A DNA stretch of 64,000 bases from contig JAAYDU010000026.1 in assembly GCA_012729095.1 (NCBI GenBank), positions 1 through 64,000 of the forward strand, in the 5' to 3' direction. Shown here in pieces: positions 9,977-18,793 of this stretch (positions are counted from its first letter, which is position 1; every line of letters begins with the position of its first letter). This DNA is from Methanobacteriota archaeon. Lineage in GTDB: Archaea > Thermoplasmatota > Thermoplasmata > Methanomassiliicoccales > UBA472. The position numbers and the translations under genes are program-made. The notes beneath the pieces are model-generated. The model was given only the letters and a program-made list of their open reading frames with translations. It was not told the origin of the DNA and ran no database searches.

Positions 9977-11398
9977 ATGAAAGGTGACACCGGGACCAGG
10001 GGTAAGTACGTAGCCCTGGTCATAGTCATGCTGGGGGTGTTCATGTCCGTGCTGGACGCTGTCGCCTTGAACATCGCCCTGCCGGCCATCACGACATATT
10101 TCGACGTGGCGGTGGCCGACACCCAATGGGTGGTCACGGGCTACCTTCTGGTGCAGACGTGCTTCCTCATAATATGCGGCAAGATAGCCGAGAGGGTCGG
10201 CCAAGCGAGGCTGTTCACCATCGGCCTGGTCTTCTTCTCCATCGCCTCGCTGTCATGCGCGCTCTCCTCCAGTCTGGCGCAGCTCATCATGTTCCGGGTG
10301 CTGCAGGGGCTAGGCGCCTCGATGATGTTCAGCGTCTCCACGGCCATCGTGTTCCGACTGTTCACCATCAGGGACCGCGGCAAGGCCATGGGCTTCCTCG
10401 GGTCAACGGTCGCCGTGGGAGGCATGCTCGGTCCGGTGATCGGTGGCGTTCTCGTGGGGACCTTCGGCTGGCAGTCCATATTCCTGATCAATGTGCCCAT
10501 AGGCATGTTCGCCGCCGTGGCCGCCTTCAAGTTCCTGCGCCTGGACGAAATATTATCGAAAAAGCTCCAGCTGGACCTGATCGGTTCAGCTCTATGGATA
10601 GTGATGATGGGCGCTCTCGTGTTCATGCTCGGCGAGATCGGTAACACTGGAAAGGCCGGAACGGGCACGGCGCTGCTGCTGGCGGTACTCGCGATCACTT
10701 TATTTCTGTTCATCAGGAGGGAGCGCCGCATCAGCGAGCCGCTGCTGGACCTCTCCGTCTTCAAGGTGCGCCGGTTCTCCCTCATAATCCTGAGCATGGT
10801 CATGTTCTTCATCTCCATGAACATGGTGACCATCCTGGGACCGTTCTATTTCGAGGGCGTTCTGGTCTACGATCCCACCACCGTCGGTTTCATATTCATG
10901 ATACTGCCGGCCATCACCATGTTCGGCTCCCCTCTGGTCGGCAGGATATACGATCGCAAGCGCATATTCCCCTACACCACCCTTGCCCATCTCATCAGGG
11001 CGCTCGCCTTCTTCATGATGGCCTACGGGTTCATGATATCCAACATGCCCCTGGTACTGGTGGCCTTCGCGGTGATGGGTGTAGGCAGCTGCCTGTTCCA
11101 GACGCCGAACAACGCCGAGATGATGATGGCCCTGCCGATGAGAAAGAGCGGGCTGGCGTCGAGCGTGCAGGCCACCACCAGGAACCTGAGCCTGGCGGTA
11201 GGCGTATCGCTTGCCACCATACTCATGACGCTGATGATGGGGTCCATGGATTATGGCGCGATAGCCGGCGGTCCCCTGGCCGGGGAGCTTTCCGATTCCG
11301 TCGCCACCGCCGTGGCCTTCGGAGGGGCGCTTTCCGTGGCAGGCGCGTTCATCTCCCGGCTGAGCGAGAAGGGCATGGATTCTGCCAATATGGAATAG
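9977..11398 (+). CDS. MFS transporter, EmrB/QacA-like (DHA2, 14 TM)
   Basis: MLGVFMSVLDAVALNIALPAI...TDTQWVVTGYLL-like motif; ATG at 9977. Confidence 0.85.
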   Translation: MKGDTGTRGKYVALVIVMLGVFMSVLDAVALNIALPAITTYFDVAVADTQWVVTGYLLVQTCFLIICGKIAERVGQARLFTIGLVFFSIASLSCALSSSLAQLIMFRVLQGLGASMMFSVSTAIVFRLFTIRDRGKAMGFLGSTVAVGGMLGPVIGGVLVGTFGWQSIFLINVPIGMFAAVAAFKFLRLDEILSKKLQLDLIGSALWIVMMGALVFMLGEIGNTGKAGTGTALLLAVLAITLFLFIRRERRISEPLLDLSVFKVRRFSLIILSMVMFFISMNMVTILGPFYFEGVLVYDPTTVGFIFMILPAITMFGSPLVGRIYDRKRIFPYTTLAHLIRALAFFMMAYGFMISNMPLVLVAFAVMGVGSCLFQTPNNAEMMMALPMRKSGLASSVQATTRNLSLAVGVSLATILMTLMMGSMDYGAIAGGPLAGELSDSVATAVAFGGALSVAGAFISRLSEKGMDSANME

Positions 11399-11465
11399 GG
11401 CGTTCCCGTCCCAGACCGATCATCTTTAAAATCCTGGAACATATTGCGATGCCGGGGGAATCGAA

Positions 11466-11834
11466 TTGAACCGAGTTATGGAGAGCGTCATCCTCTTCGT
11501 GGCCATATTCCTGATGCTGCTCGGTGTTATCTTCCTCATCGCCGCCGGAGCTCAGAACCTGGCGACCGGGGTTGCGCTGGTGCTGATGGCCGTCGTGCTC
11601 ATCGCGTTCGTCTACCGCAGCAAGAGGATGGAGGCCTCCAAGCCCACGCTCGTGACCCAGAATTTCAACGTGACCATGTCCGGTTCGGGGCAGATGGAGA
11701 AGAAGGAACTGATGTGCAAGAGCTGCGGGGCGCCTCTTGCGGATGACGACCTGAAGGTGGTGCAGGGCGGGGTGCTCTTGACCTGCCCGTACTGCGGCAC
11801 CATTTCCTCCCTGGAGGAGTCGCCTAAGTGGTGA
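11466..11834 (+). CDS. Small two-TM membrane protein with C-terminal zinc ribbon
   Basis: Two hydrophobic helices followed by CKSCGAPL...TCPYCGTI; overlaps the start of the next gene. Confidence 0.6.
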   Translation: MNRVMESVILFVAIFLMLLGVIFLIAAGAQNLATGVALVLMAVVLIAFVYRSKRMEASKPTLVTQNFNVTMSGSGQMEKKELMCKSCGAPLADDDLKVVQGGVLLTCPYCGTISSLEESPKW

Positions 11835-11836
11835 GC

Positions 11837-13093
11837 ATGATGGACCGTCCTTCGCGTTCTCTCACTGTCAGCGTGGTCCTGTTGCTGCTGATACCATCCC
11901 TGGCACTTTGTGGGCTCGGGGCGCTGAACGAGTCCCCTATCGGCGAAGTAAAAGCGGCCGATTACTCATTCTCCGTGGAGAGGCAGGAGGTCAACGTCAC
12001 CGTGCTGAGGGACGGCAGCGTGGACATCGATTATTACTTCCTGTTCACCAACGTCGGGTACCTCGACGGGGTGGACATAGGACTTCCCAATCGCTATTAC
12101 GACCCAGGCACCGCTGGCGCTATCATAATGGTCAACAACGTCGAGCACGCGCCGTCCCAAATCCAGGAGTCCCCTTACATAGACGTGGGCATGGCCGTTG
12201 AGTTCGGGGGGGACCTGCAGGGCATCATCGAGGAGGAAGGCGCGTTCGAGCTGTACTTCCACGTCAACAACCCGCACATGGTGTACGAGAACGAGCTGTT
12301 GAACGACACGGTCGGCGTGAGCTTCCGCCCGACCTGGTTCGACCCCGATATCCAGGTCGGTACGACCCACGAGCTGGTCCAAAGGCTGATCTTCCCGGAG
12401 GCCTTCGTCAACGATTCGCTGGCGCTGTGGTACGAAAGCAACCCCTGGGACCAGATCTATTGGGACAACGTCACCGAAAGGCATGTGGCCATGTGGACAG
12501 GAACGGACGTCGGTCCGGACAGCATCGCCGCCGGGAACTACGACGTGGGAATAGGTTTCCCGAAGGAGTATGTGGAGCAATACTTCCTGCTGGACCCGGA
12601 AATGGACCTGTTCGGGGACATTTGGGCGCTGGTGTCCCTGTTCCTGCCGCTGGTGTTCATGGCTTTCTTCGTCACCATGGCCATAGGCGTGAGCGTGGCA
12701 TCTGCCAGGAAGCGCCGCGGCGATTACTACGAACCGAAGATGAACGTGGTCGGCGCCGGGCCGCGGCGCGACCTCACCGTTGTGGAGGCGGCGGTGGTAC
12801 TCGAAAGGCCGTTGGAGACGGTCTCCACCATGGTCCTCTTCGGACTGATCAGGAAGGGCAAGGTGCAGGTGCTGTCGGAACAGGCTCCCATGCGACTGCA
12901 GAAGCTGGCGGACGCCGGTGAACATCAGTACGAGACCGATTATCTGAGCTCCATAGGACCGGACGGGACGGTCAGCAGGGGGCTGCTGAAGATCACCCTG
13001 GTGAACCTGATCAACGCCACCCTGGAGAAGATGAAAGGCTTCGAGCAGTCGGCGACCCAGAGGTATTACGAATCGATATGCGACAAGGCTTGA
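11837..13093 (+). CDS. DUF2207-like membrane protein, N-terminal part ending at an in-frame TGA; the frame continues open to 13474
   Basis: Signal peptide, beta-rich ectodomain, TM segment, cytoplasmic RRDLTVVEAAVVLERPLETVSTMVLFGLIRKGKVQVL; same reading frame as 13094-13474. Confidence 0.75.
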   Translation: MMDRPSRSLTVSVVLLLLIPSLALCGLGALNESPIGEVKAADYSFSVERQEVNVTVLRDGSVDIDYYFLFTNVGYLDGVDIGLPNRYYDPGTAGAIIMVNNVEHAPSQIQESPYIDVGMAVEFGGDLQGIIEEEGAFELYFHVNNPHMVYENELLNDTVGVSFRPTWFDPDIQVGTTHELVQRLIFPEAFVNDSLALWYESNPWDQIYWDNVTERHVAMWTGTDVGPDSIAAGNYDVGIGFPKEYVEQYFLLDPEMDLFGDIWALVSLFLPLVFMAFFVTMAIGVSVASARKRRGDYYEPKMNVVGAGPRRDLTVVEAAVVLERPLETVSTMVLFGLIRKGKVQVLSEQAPMRLQKLADAGEHQYETDYLSSIGPDGTVSRGLLKITLVNLINATLEKMKGFEQSATQRYYESICDKA

Positions 13094-13474
13094 CAGCAGG
13101 TCAAGGCCGCCGGTACGCCTGACGATGCGGTCCTCCAGCTGCAGAGGAACAATGACTGGATGATGCTCGACCGCGACTATCCGGGGCGGATGCAGAGGGA
13201 CATACTCTTACTGCCGGTCTTCATGCACAGGCCTAACACGGGCGGCGCCGGCCAGTCCGGGCCGGGGATGGACGTCGGCAGTATGGCCAACGATTACGTT
13301 AACAACGTTCGGAACGCCGCCAACAACTTGGTGAACGACATGCGCGGCATAGCCAATGACGTGGTCAAGGTGACCAATCCAGTTCCGATCTCCAGCCCAG
13401 GACAGTTTTCGAGCGGCTCGCATTGTGCCTGTGCCTGCGCTTGTGCCTGCGCATGCGCGGGAGGGGGACGATGA
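13094..13474 (+). pseudogene. In-frame continuation of the DUF2207-like protein carrying the C-terminal HCACACACACACAGGGR tail (nonsense-separated, recoded, or sequence error)
   Basis: After TGA: QQVKAAGTPDDAVLQLQRNNDWMMLDRDYPG...SSGSHCACACACACACAGGGR; 11837-13474 is one 546-codon frame apart from the TGA. Confidence 0.7.
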
Positions 13475-14820
13475 CACTGGCGAACTGGTGGCGGGAGCTG
13501 AACGGAAAAGGTCTGCGCGCCGGGGTGTACAAGCACGACGGTATCGGGGACCTCAAAGGGCACCGCTTCCATCTGCGCATCGACTCGGAGAGCAAGGGCG
13601 CGCTGCTTGTTGACGCTTCCAGCATCATCTTCCTGAACGGAACCGCGCTCGATCACGTGTGCTGCGCTCTGGAGGATCGTGACGATAAGGACGCGGCCAA
13701 GTACATGCGCCGGCGCTACAAGCATCTCGACAAGCAAAGGGCGATAGAGCACTTCGGCCTGGTCAAGCGACAGTTGGCCGAGTTCCTTGAAGGGGACAAC
13801 GAGGTGCTGGGCATGATCGGTCCCGACAAGCCGTCCATAGGCAAGGACGACTTCCCGGCGCCGTACCGCATGGACCTGGCGCTGACGTACCGTTGCCAGA
13901 ACCACTGCGGCCATTGCTATAATGAACCGCGCGAGCTCAAGGAGCTGACCCTGGACCAGTGGAAGCATGTGATAACCAGAACGTGGGAGCTGGGCATACC
14001 GCACCTGATCTTCACCGGCGGGGAGCCGACGGAATGCCAGTGGCTTCCGGAACTGGTATCGTGGTCCGAAAGGTACGGGCAGGTGACCGGTCTGGTGAGC
14101 AACGGCAGGAACCTGGCCAGGCCAGGTCACCTGCGCGACCTTGTCGCCAGGGGATTGGACCACGTTCAAATAACGGTGCTGTCCTCCAATGAGGAAGTAC
14201 ACGACCGCCTGGCCGGTGCCAAGGGCGCCTGGAAGGAAACGGTCGAAGGTCTGAGGACCGCCTTGGGCGAGGACCTTTACGTTTCCACGAACACCACCAT
14301 CATGCGCTCCAACCTGGACGGGGTGGAGGATACCATGCGCTTCCTGATATCCTCGGGCGTCAAGAACATCGCCTTCAACGGACTGATCCGTTCAGGAAAG
14401 GGCGTGAACGCGGAGGGAATAAGCTACCAGGAGCTGGCGACAGCATTGGACTCGCTGAAGCAGATCGCCACGGAGAACAGCGTCAAGCTTATATGGTACA
14501 CCCCCACGCCGTACCACGAGCTCAACCCCATCAACCACGGGCTGGGGATCAAGCAGTGCACCGCATGCTCCCTGAACATGGCCGTGGAGCCCGACGGAAC
14601 GGTGCTTCCGTGCCAGAGCTATTACGAACCGCTGGGAAACATCCTCACCGACGATTGGAAGAACATATGGGAGCACGACCTGTGCAAGAGGATACGCAAC
14701 CGCGAGTACCTGGACGGGGACTGCGTGGACTGCGGCATGAAGGAGGTCTGCGGCGGCGGATGCCCGCTGTCAAGGGAGCACGGCGATTACATATGCCTCG
14801 ACAGGCACTCCAACATGTGA
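13471..14820 (+). CDS. Radical SAM/SPASM putative peptide-modifying enzyme
   Basis: CX3CX2C motif CQNHCGHCYNE; FTGGEPTE; C-terminal SPASM cysteines CTACS...LPCQSYYEPLGNI...DGDCVDCGMKEVCGGGCPLS; ATG overlaps the upstream TGA (ATGA). Confidence 0.9.
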   Translation: MTLANWWRELNGKGLRAGVYKHDGIGDLKGHRFHLRIDSESKGALLVDASSIIFLNGTALDHVCCALEDRDDKDAAKYMRRRYKHLDKQRAIEHFGLVKRQLAEFLEGDNEVLGMIGPDKPSIGKDDFPAPYRMDLALTYRCQNHCGHCYNEPRELKELTLDQWKHVITRTWELGIPHLIFTGGEPTECQWLPELVSWSERYGQVTGLVSNGRNLARPGHLRDLVARGLDHVQITVLSSNEEVHDRLAGAKGAWKETVEGLRTALGEDLYVSTNTTIMRSNLDGVEDTMRFLISSGVKNIAFNGLIRSGKGVNAEGISYQELATALDSLKQIATENSVKLIWYTPTPYHELNPINHGLGIKQCTACSLNMAVEPDGTVLPCQSYYEPLGNILTDDWKNIWEHDLCKRIRNREYLDGDCVDCGMKEVCGGGCPLSREHGDYICLDRHSNM

Positions 14821-15576
14821 TCAGCGCTTCCAGCCTATGGCGTGGTACACGGGGTTGATGAGCACCAGCCTATCGTTCGCCAAGGCCGCGTCCCAGGCGG
14901 ACCCCGCCCGTGCCAACGTCTCGGCGTCAACGAATCCTTTTACGGCCTGGGACAGCGCGTTCCACTCCGCCTCCGCCTCATCCTTGAGCCGGGCGCCGGT
15001 CCATTTCCCGTCGTACGTCCCGAGGTCCACTTCCAGGCCCGCATTCCTCATGAGGCGGTCCAGCTTCCTCCCGGTGAACGGGTCCGCGCCCTCCGCCCGC
15101 AGCGAGCGGATCAGCCCCTTGTCCAAACGAGCAACTTCCGGGGGTGAGCACGATCTCCGGCCGTAATCCGGCTCGGCCAGGCACGCCACGCATTGGCGGG
15201 CCACCCTTTCCATCTCCCTCACGGCCCTCTGCTGGTCTGGCAACCACATCAATGTGAACGAGCAGTAGACGATATCGAAGCTGTCGTCATCAAAGGGCAG
15301 GTCCTGCGCGTCCCCCTGGACCGCCTCCATCCCCTTCTCCCTGACCTGACTGACCATATCAGGATCGATATCCAGTCCCTTCACGTTCAGGAAGGGCGAG
15401 AACAGCTCCATGACCAGGCCGGGGCCGCAGCCGACATCCAGGGCGGTCATTGCCCGCCCTTCCCGGACCAGGGCGCGCATGGTCCATGCCCAGTGTTCAC
15501 CCAACCAGGACAGCTGGCGTTTCAATTGCGCTTCGGGCGTTGCCCTCCTCGGCATGTCAAGGGATATCGGCTCCAT
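14821..15576 (-). CDS. Class I SAM-dependent methyltransferase
   Basis: ALDVGCGPGLVMELFSPF...VKGLDIDPDMV...FDIVYCSFTLMWL. Confidence 0.85.
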   Translation of the reverse strand: MEPISLDMPRRATPEAQLKRQLSWLGEHWAWTMRALVREGRAMTALDVGCGPGLVMELFSPFLNVKGLDIDPDMVSQVREKGMEAVQGDAQDLPFDDDSFDIVYCSFTLMWLPDQQRAVREMERVARQCVACLAEPDYGRRSCSPPEVARLDKGLIRSLRAEGADPFTGRKLDRLMRNAGLEVDLGTYDGKWTGARLKDEAEAEWNALSQAVKGFVDAETLARAGSAWDAALANDRLVLINPVYHAIGWKR

Positions 15577-15603
15577 CCGGATAATCCTGCCGAACCCCCT
15601 CCA

Positions 15604-17166
15604 TCATTCCAGGCTGGTGAGCTTCCTCCAGCCCATTAGAAGGAACGACGTTCCCAGTACCGCGCTAGATACCATCAGGGCGTACAGTCCGCCATGCTCC
15701 CCAAAGAAGGCGAAGCTGAAAATGAACAGAAGGAAAGATATGGTCATCATCAGAACGGCGTTCCCCAGCACCTCCAGCGGCCTCTCGCTGAAGGCCGGGA
15801 ACAGCAGGAACAGCCCGGTGGACATGACCACGTAGAACGAGGAAACGACGATCATCCAGCCGGTGAGCATCAATACATCGAACAGTGGCAGTCCCGCCGG
15901 CAGCAGCACCACCAATGCCGAGATGGCCGCCACCGGTTGCACTACCAGCAGTCCCTGCATGACCCTCGCCAGCACCAACCTTTTCTCACCGCCCGGCGCC
16001 TTGCGGTATATGAACAGGTTGTCCTTCCCGCGGGCGGTGACCTCCCCAACCACGAAAACGCACAGGAAGGCCATAAGCCAGGAGGCCGTAAGCAGTGCCA
16101 AGGTCACGTAGTTCCCTGGTGGAAGGGAACCCAGCATGAACACCTCCATCATGACCACCAGCCCCAGTATGTAGACGATGCGCGACAGGTTCTCCAGGCG
16201 CCGACCGTAGTCCTTCATCACCGTGACCAGCACCGTGCCCAGGTGCTTGTTCCCCGCCAACGCCCGAGCGTAAGCGTACAATCGTCCTTCAGGCGCGGCC
16301 CGGGGCGTGGCGAAGGACACCGGATCCAGGTCGTACGCCCTTCCGGACAATCGTACCCCCGCGACCAGGGACAGGACCAAGGTTCCAGCCAGTCCGGCCA
16401 GCCCCAGAAGGGTTGTTCCGAGATCGAAACCCAGGTCCCCCGGGTGTCTCAGGAAACGCAGGACCAGGTCCGCCCCCCAGGAGCTCGGGAGCAGCCAGAA
16501 GGCGTCAGAGAGCGAAGCGCCCTGTCCCTGCAGGGCATCCATCATCTCCCCGTTCATGGACAGGTACATCAGTCCTACCAGGGGCAGGGCGATGATCAAC
16601 GCCAAGGCCTGCCCGGCCTCCCTTCCCTTACGGCTCCGGTTAAGGCGGGCCTTGAGCATGGCCGCGCTGAGCAGCCCGAGCCATAGCGCTATCAGAACGA
16701 CCAGGACGAAGACGATCATGGACAGCAGCACCTGGTCCATGGTCATCCCGAAGGGGATGAACAGCGCCAGGAAGGTGCCTGCTAGAACGGTGATCAGAAT
16801 GGAATAGGTCGGCAGCATGCCCAGGAACTTGCCGAGAAGCACGTCCGCCGGGCGAACCGGCGCCGAGAGCAAGGTCTCCAAAGGTGCCAGGTTCGTATCC
16901 TGCAGGGTCTGGATTATGGGAACGGTGAAGACGCTGATGAATATGATGAACAGCATAACCTGCATGAACGACAGGGCGGCCTCGGAGAGCAGCAGGTCCT
17001 TGGTGAGGTCGGAAGCCAGGGAGAACACCGCCGGCGCGGCGAACATCACGTACCAGGCCAGCAGGACCACTGTTGCAATAGGGAACAGCCTCCGCCATCT
17101 CCTGATGCCGCTGGTCTTCAGCAGGTACTCGTTCCGGGCGATCAGCCACCACTTAAGCCGGGGCAA
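15604..17166 (-). CDS. ABC-2 type transporter permease
   Basis: Multiple TM segments; overlaps the ATPase gene. Confidence 0.8.
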   Translation of the reverse strand: MPRLKWWLIARNEYLLKTSGIRRWRRLFPIATVVLLAWYVMFAAPAVFSLASDLTKDLLLSEAALSFMQVMLFIIFISVFTVPIIQTLQDTNLAPLETLLSAPVRPADVLLGKFLGMLPTYSILITVLAGTFLALFIPFGMTMDQVLLSMIVFVLVVLIALWLGLLSAAMLKARLNRSRKGREAGQALALIIALPLVGLMYLSMNGEMMDALQGQGASLSDAFWLLPSSWGADLVLRFLRHPGDLGFDLGTTLLGLAGLAGTLVLSLVAGVRLSGRAYDLDPVSFATPRAAPEGRLYAYARALAGNKHLGTVLVTVMKDYGRRLENLSRIVYILGLVVMMEVFMLGSLPPGNYVTLALLTASWLMAFLCVFVVGEVTARGKDNLFIYRKAPGGEKRLVLARVMQGLLVVQPVAAISALVVLLPAGLPLFDVLMLTGWMIVVSSFYVVMSTGLFLLFPAFSERPLEVLGNAVLMMTISFLLFIFSFAFFGEHGGLYALMVSSAVLGTSFLLMGWRKLTSLE

Positions 17167-17959
17167 CCGCTTTCCTCCAGGACAGGGCGTCAGGGTGTCC
17201 GGTTCCGCCAGTCAATTTGATGAACGCATCCTCCAGGGTGGAGGTTCCTGACAGTTCGACGATCTCGGTGACGGTTCCAACGGCCACCGCCTTTCCCCGG
17301 TCGATGATGGCGATCCGATCGCAAACCTCCTCCATCAACGACAGGATGTGGCTGCTGACGAACACGGTCTTGCCAGCCTTCTCCGCCAGGTCCTTTATCA
17401 GGTCTCTCACCACCAGAGAGGCCAGGGGGTCCAGGGCGGAGGTCGGCTCGTCCAGGAAGACGATCGGCGGGTCGTGTATCAGCGCTGCGGCTATGAGCAC
17501 CTTCTGCTTCATGCCCCGGCTGAACCCTTCCAGAAGGTCGTCCCCGCGCTGTTCGAGGCCGAAGAGCTCCAGCAGCCTCTCGGCCCTGTCCTTGAGCAAC
17601 TTCATATCGACGTCGTAAAGGGAACCTACGAACTCCAGGTATTCCCTAGGGCTCAGTTTCTCGTAGAGGCCGGGCGATTCGGCCAACAGGCCCGTGGAAC
17701 GCTTCACGTCATCCATCTGCGTGGAGATGTCGTACCCGTTCACAACCGCCCTGCCCGAGGTGGGCCTTACGATCCCGTTCAGCATGCGTATGGTGGTGGT
17801 CTTGCCTGACCCGTTCGGTCCAAGGAGGCCGAACGTCTCGCCTGGGTACACCTCCAAAGACAGGCGGTCCACCGCCCGGACCTCGTTACGGCGGCCGTAA
17901 TGCTTCGATAGCGAGCGCACCTCGATAACCGGCGCCCGCGGGGGATCGGGACTGGTCAC
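17153..17959 (-). CDS. ABC transporter ATP-binding protein
   Basis: GPNGSGKTTTIRML Walker A; FSRGMKQKVLIAAALIHDPPIVFLDEPTSALDPLA. Confidence 0.95.
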   Translation of the reverse strand: MTSPDPPRAPVIEVRSLSKHYGRRNEVRAVDRLSLEVYPGETFGLLGPNGSGKTTTIRMLNGIVRPTSGRAVVNGYDISTQMDDVKRSTGLLAESPGLYEKLSPREYLEFVGSLYDVDMKLLKDRAERLLELFGLEQRGDDLLEGFSRGMKQKVLIAAALIHDPPIVFLDEPTSALDPLASLVVRDLIKDLAEKAGKTVFVSSHILSLMEEVCDRIAIIDRGKAVAVGTVTEIVELSGTSTLEDAFIKLTGGTGHPDALSWRKAVAPA

Positions 17960-18086
17960 GCAGGTTCGTTGCAGCAGGATGTATTAGAACTTGACCTGCT
18001 CCGGGCGCGGGGTGTATTCGCACGAGATGGACCCAGGGGAGCGCGACCGATAATCACATATAACGTCCTTCGGAATCCCCTGCACA

Positions 18087-18419
18087 ATGGTCGCGATCGC
18101 CTGGGGATACCTTATACTGGCGGGTCTCATGGAGCCGATATGGGTCATCGGCCTCAAGAAATCCGAGGGATTCAAGAAGATCGGGTGGGCCGGTCTCACC
18201 ATACTGTTCCTGTTCGCCAGCATGTACTTCCTGGCCTTGGCAATAGACCTCGACCTGCCCATGGGGACGGCTTACGCCGTGTGGACCGGCATCGGGGCGG
18301 TGGGCGCCTTGGTGGCCGGCATATTCCTGTTCAAGGAGAAGGCCCAGCCGGTGCGGGTCATCTTCATCATGCTGATCATTGTGGGCATAGCAGGCGTCCA
18401 GATCACCGCGGGGGTGTGA
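18087..18419 (+). CDS. Small multidrug resistance family, Gdx/SugE-like subunit A
   Basis: ILAGLMEPIWVIGLKKSEGFKK; LPMGTAYAVWTGIGAVGALVAGIFLFKE. Confidence 0.88.
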   Translation: MVAIAWGYLILAGLMEPIWVIGLKKSEGFKKIGWAGLTILFLFASMYFLALAIDLDLPMGTAYAVWTGIGAVGALVAGIFLFKEKAQPVRVIFIMLIIVGIAGVQITAGV

Positions 18420-18420
18420 G

Positions 18421-18792
18421 ATGCCCGAAGCGAACAATGATATCGAGGTGAAGGAGCCCCAAGCGTGCGGGAGGGCCTGGGGGTTCCTGGTGGTCGCTGG
18501 CCTGCTGGAACCGGTCTGGGCCACCTCCATGAAGCTTTCGGAAGGTTTCACAGTGATGTCATGGGCGGCGGCCACCTTCGTATTCCTGGCCCTGAGCATG
18601 TACTTCCTGGGCAAGGCCATGAAGATGAAGCTGTCCATGGGCACGGCCTACGCCGTCTGGGTCGGCATCGGGGCGGTGGGGGCGCTGGTGCTGGGCATAC
18701 TCCTTTTCGACGAGCCCTCCGACCTGACCAGGCTGTTCTTCGTGATGCTGATCGTGGTGGGGATAGTGGGCGTTCAGGTCACCTGCAAGTGA
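18421..18792 (+). CDS. Small multidrug resistance family, Gdx/SugE-like subunit B
   Basis: VVAGLLEPVWATSMKLSEGFTVMSW; LSMGTAYAVWVGIGAVGALVLGILLFDE. Confidence 0.88.
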   Translation: MPEANNDIEVKEPQACGRAWGFLVVAGLLEPVWATSMKLSEGFTVMSWAAATFVFLALSMYFLGKAMKMKLSMGTAYAVWVGIGAVGALVLGILLFDEPSDLTRLFFVMLIVVGIVGVQVTCK

Positions 18793-18793
18793 C

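Noticed and set aside
11966-12925. Antisense ORF (319 aa, minus)
   Set aside because: Opposite the DUF2207-like gene; His/Val-rich shadow translation.
13091-13093. Pyrrolysine as the explanation for the in-frame stop
   Set aside because: The codon is TGA, not TAG; TGA also serves as a normal stop throughout the window.
13425-13470. TGTGCC/TGCGCC-like repeat as a DNA microsatellite
   Set aside because: Codons vary while Cys-Ala alternation is kept, so the constraint is on the protein.
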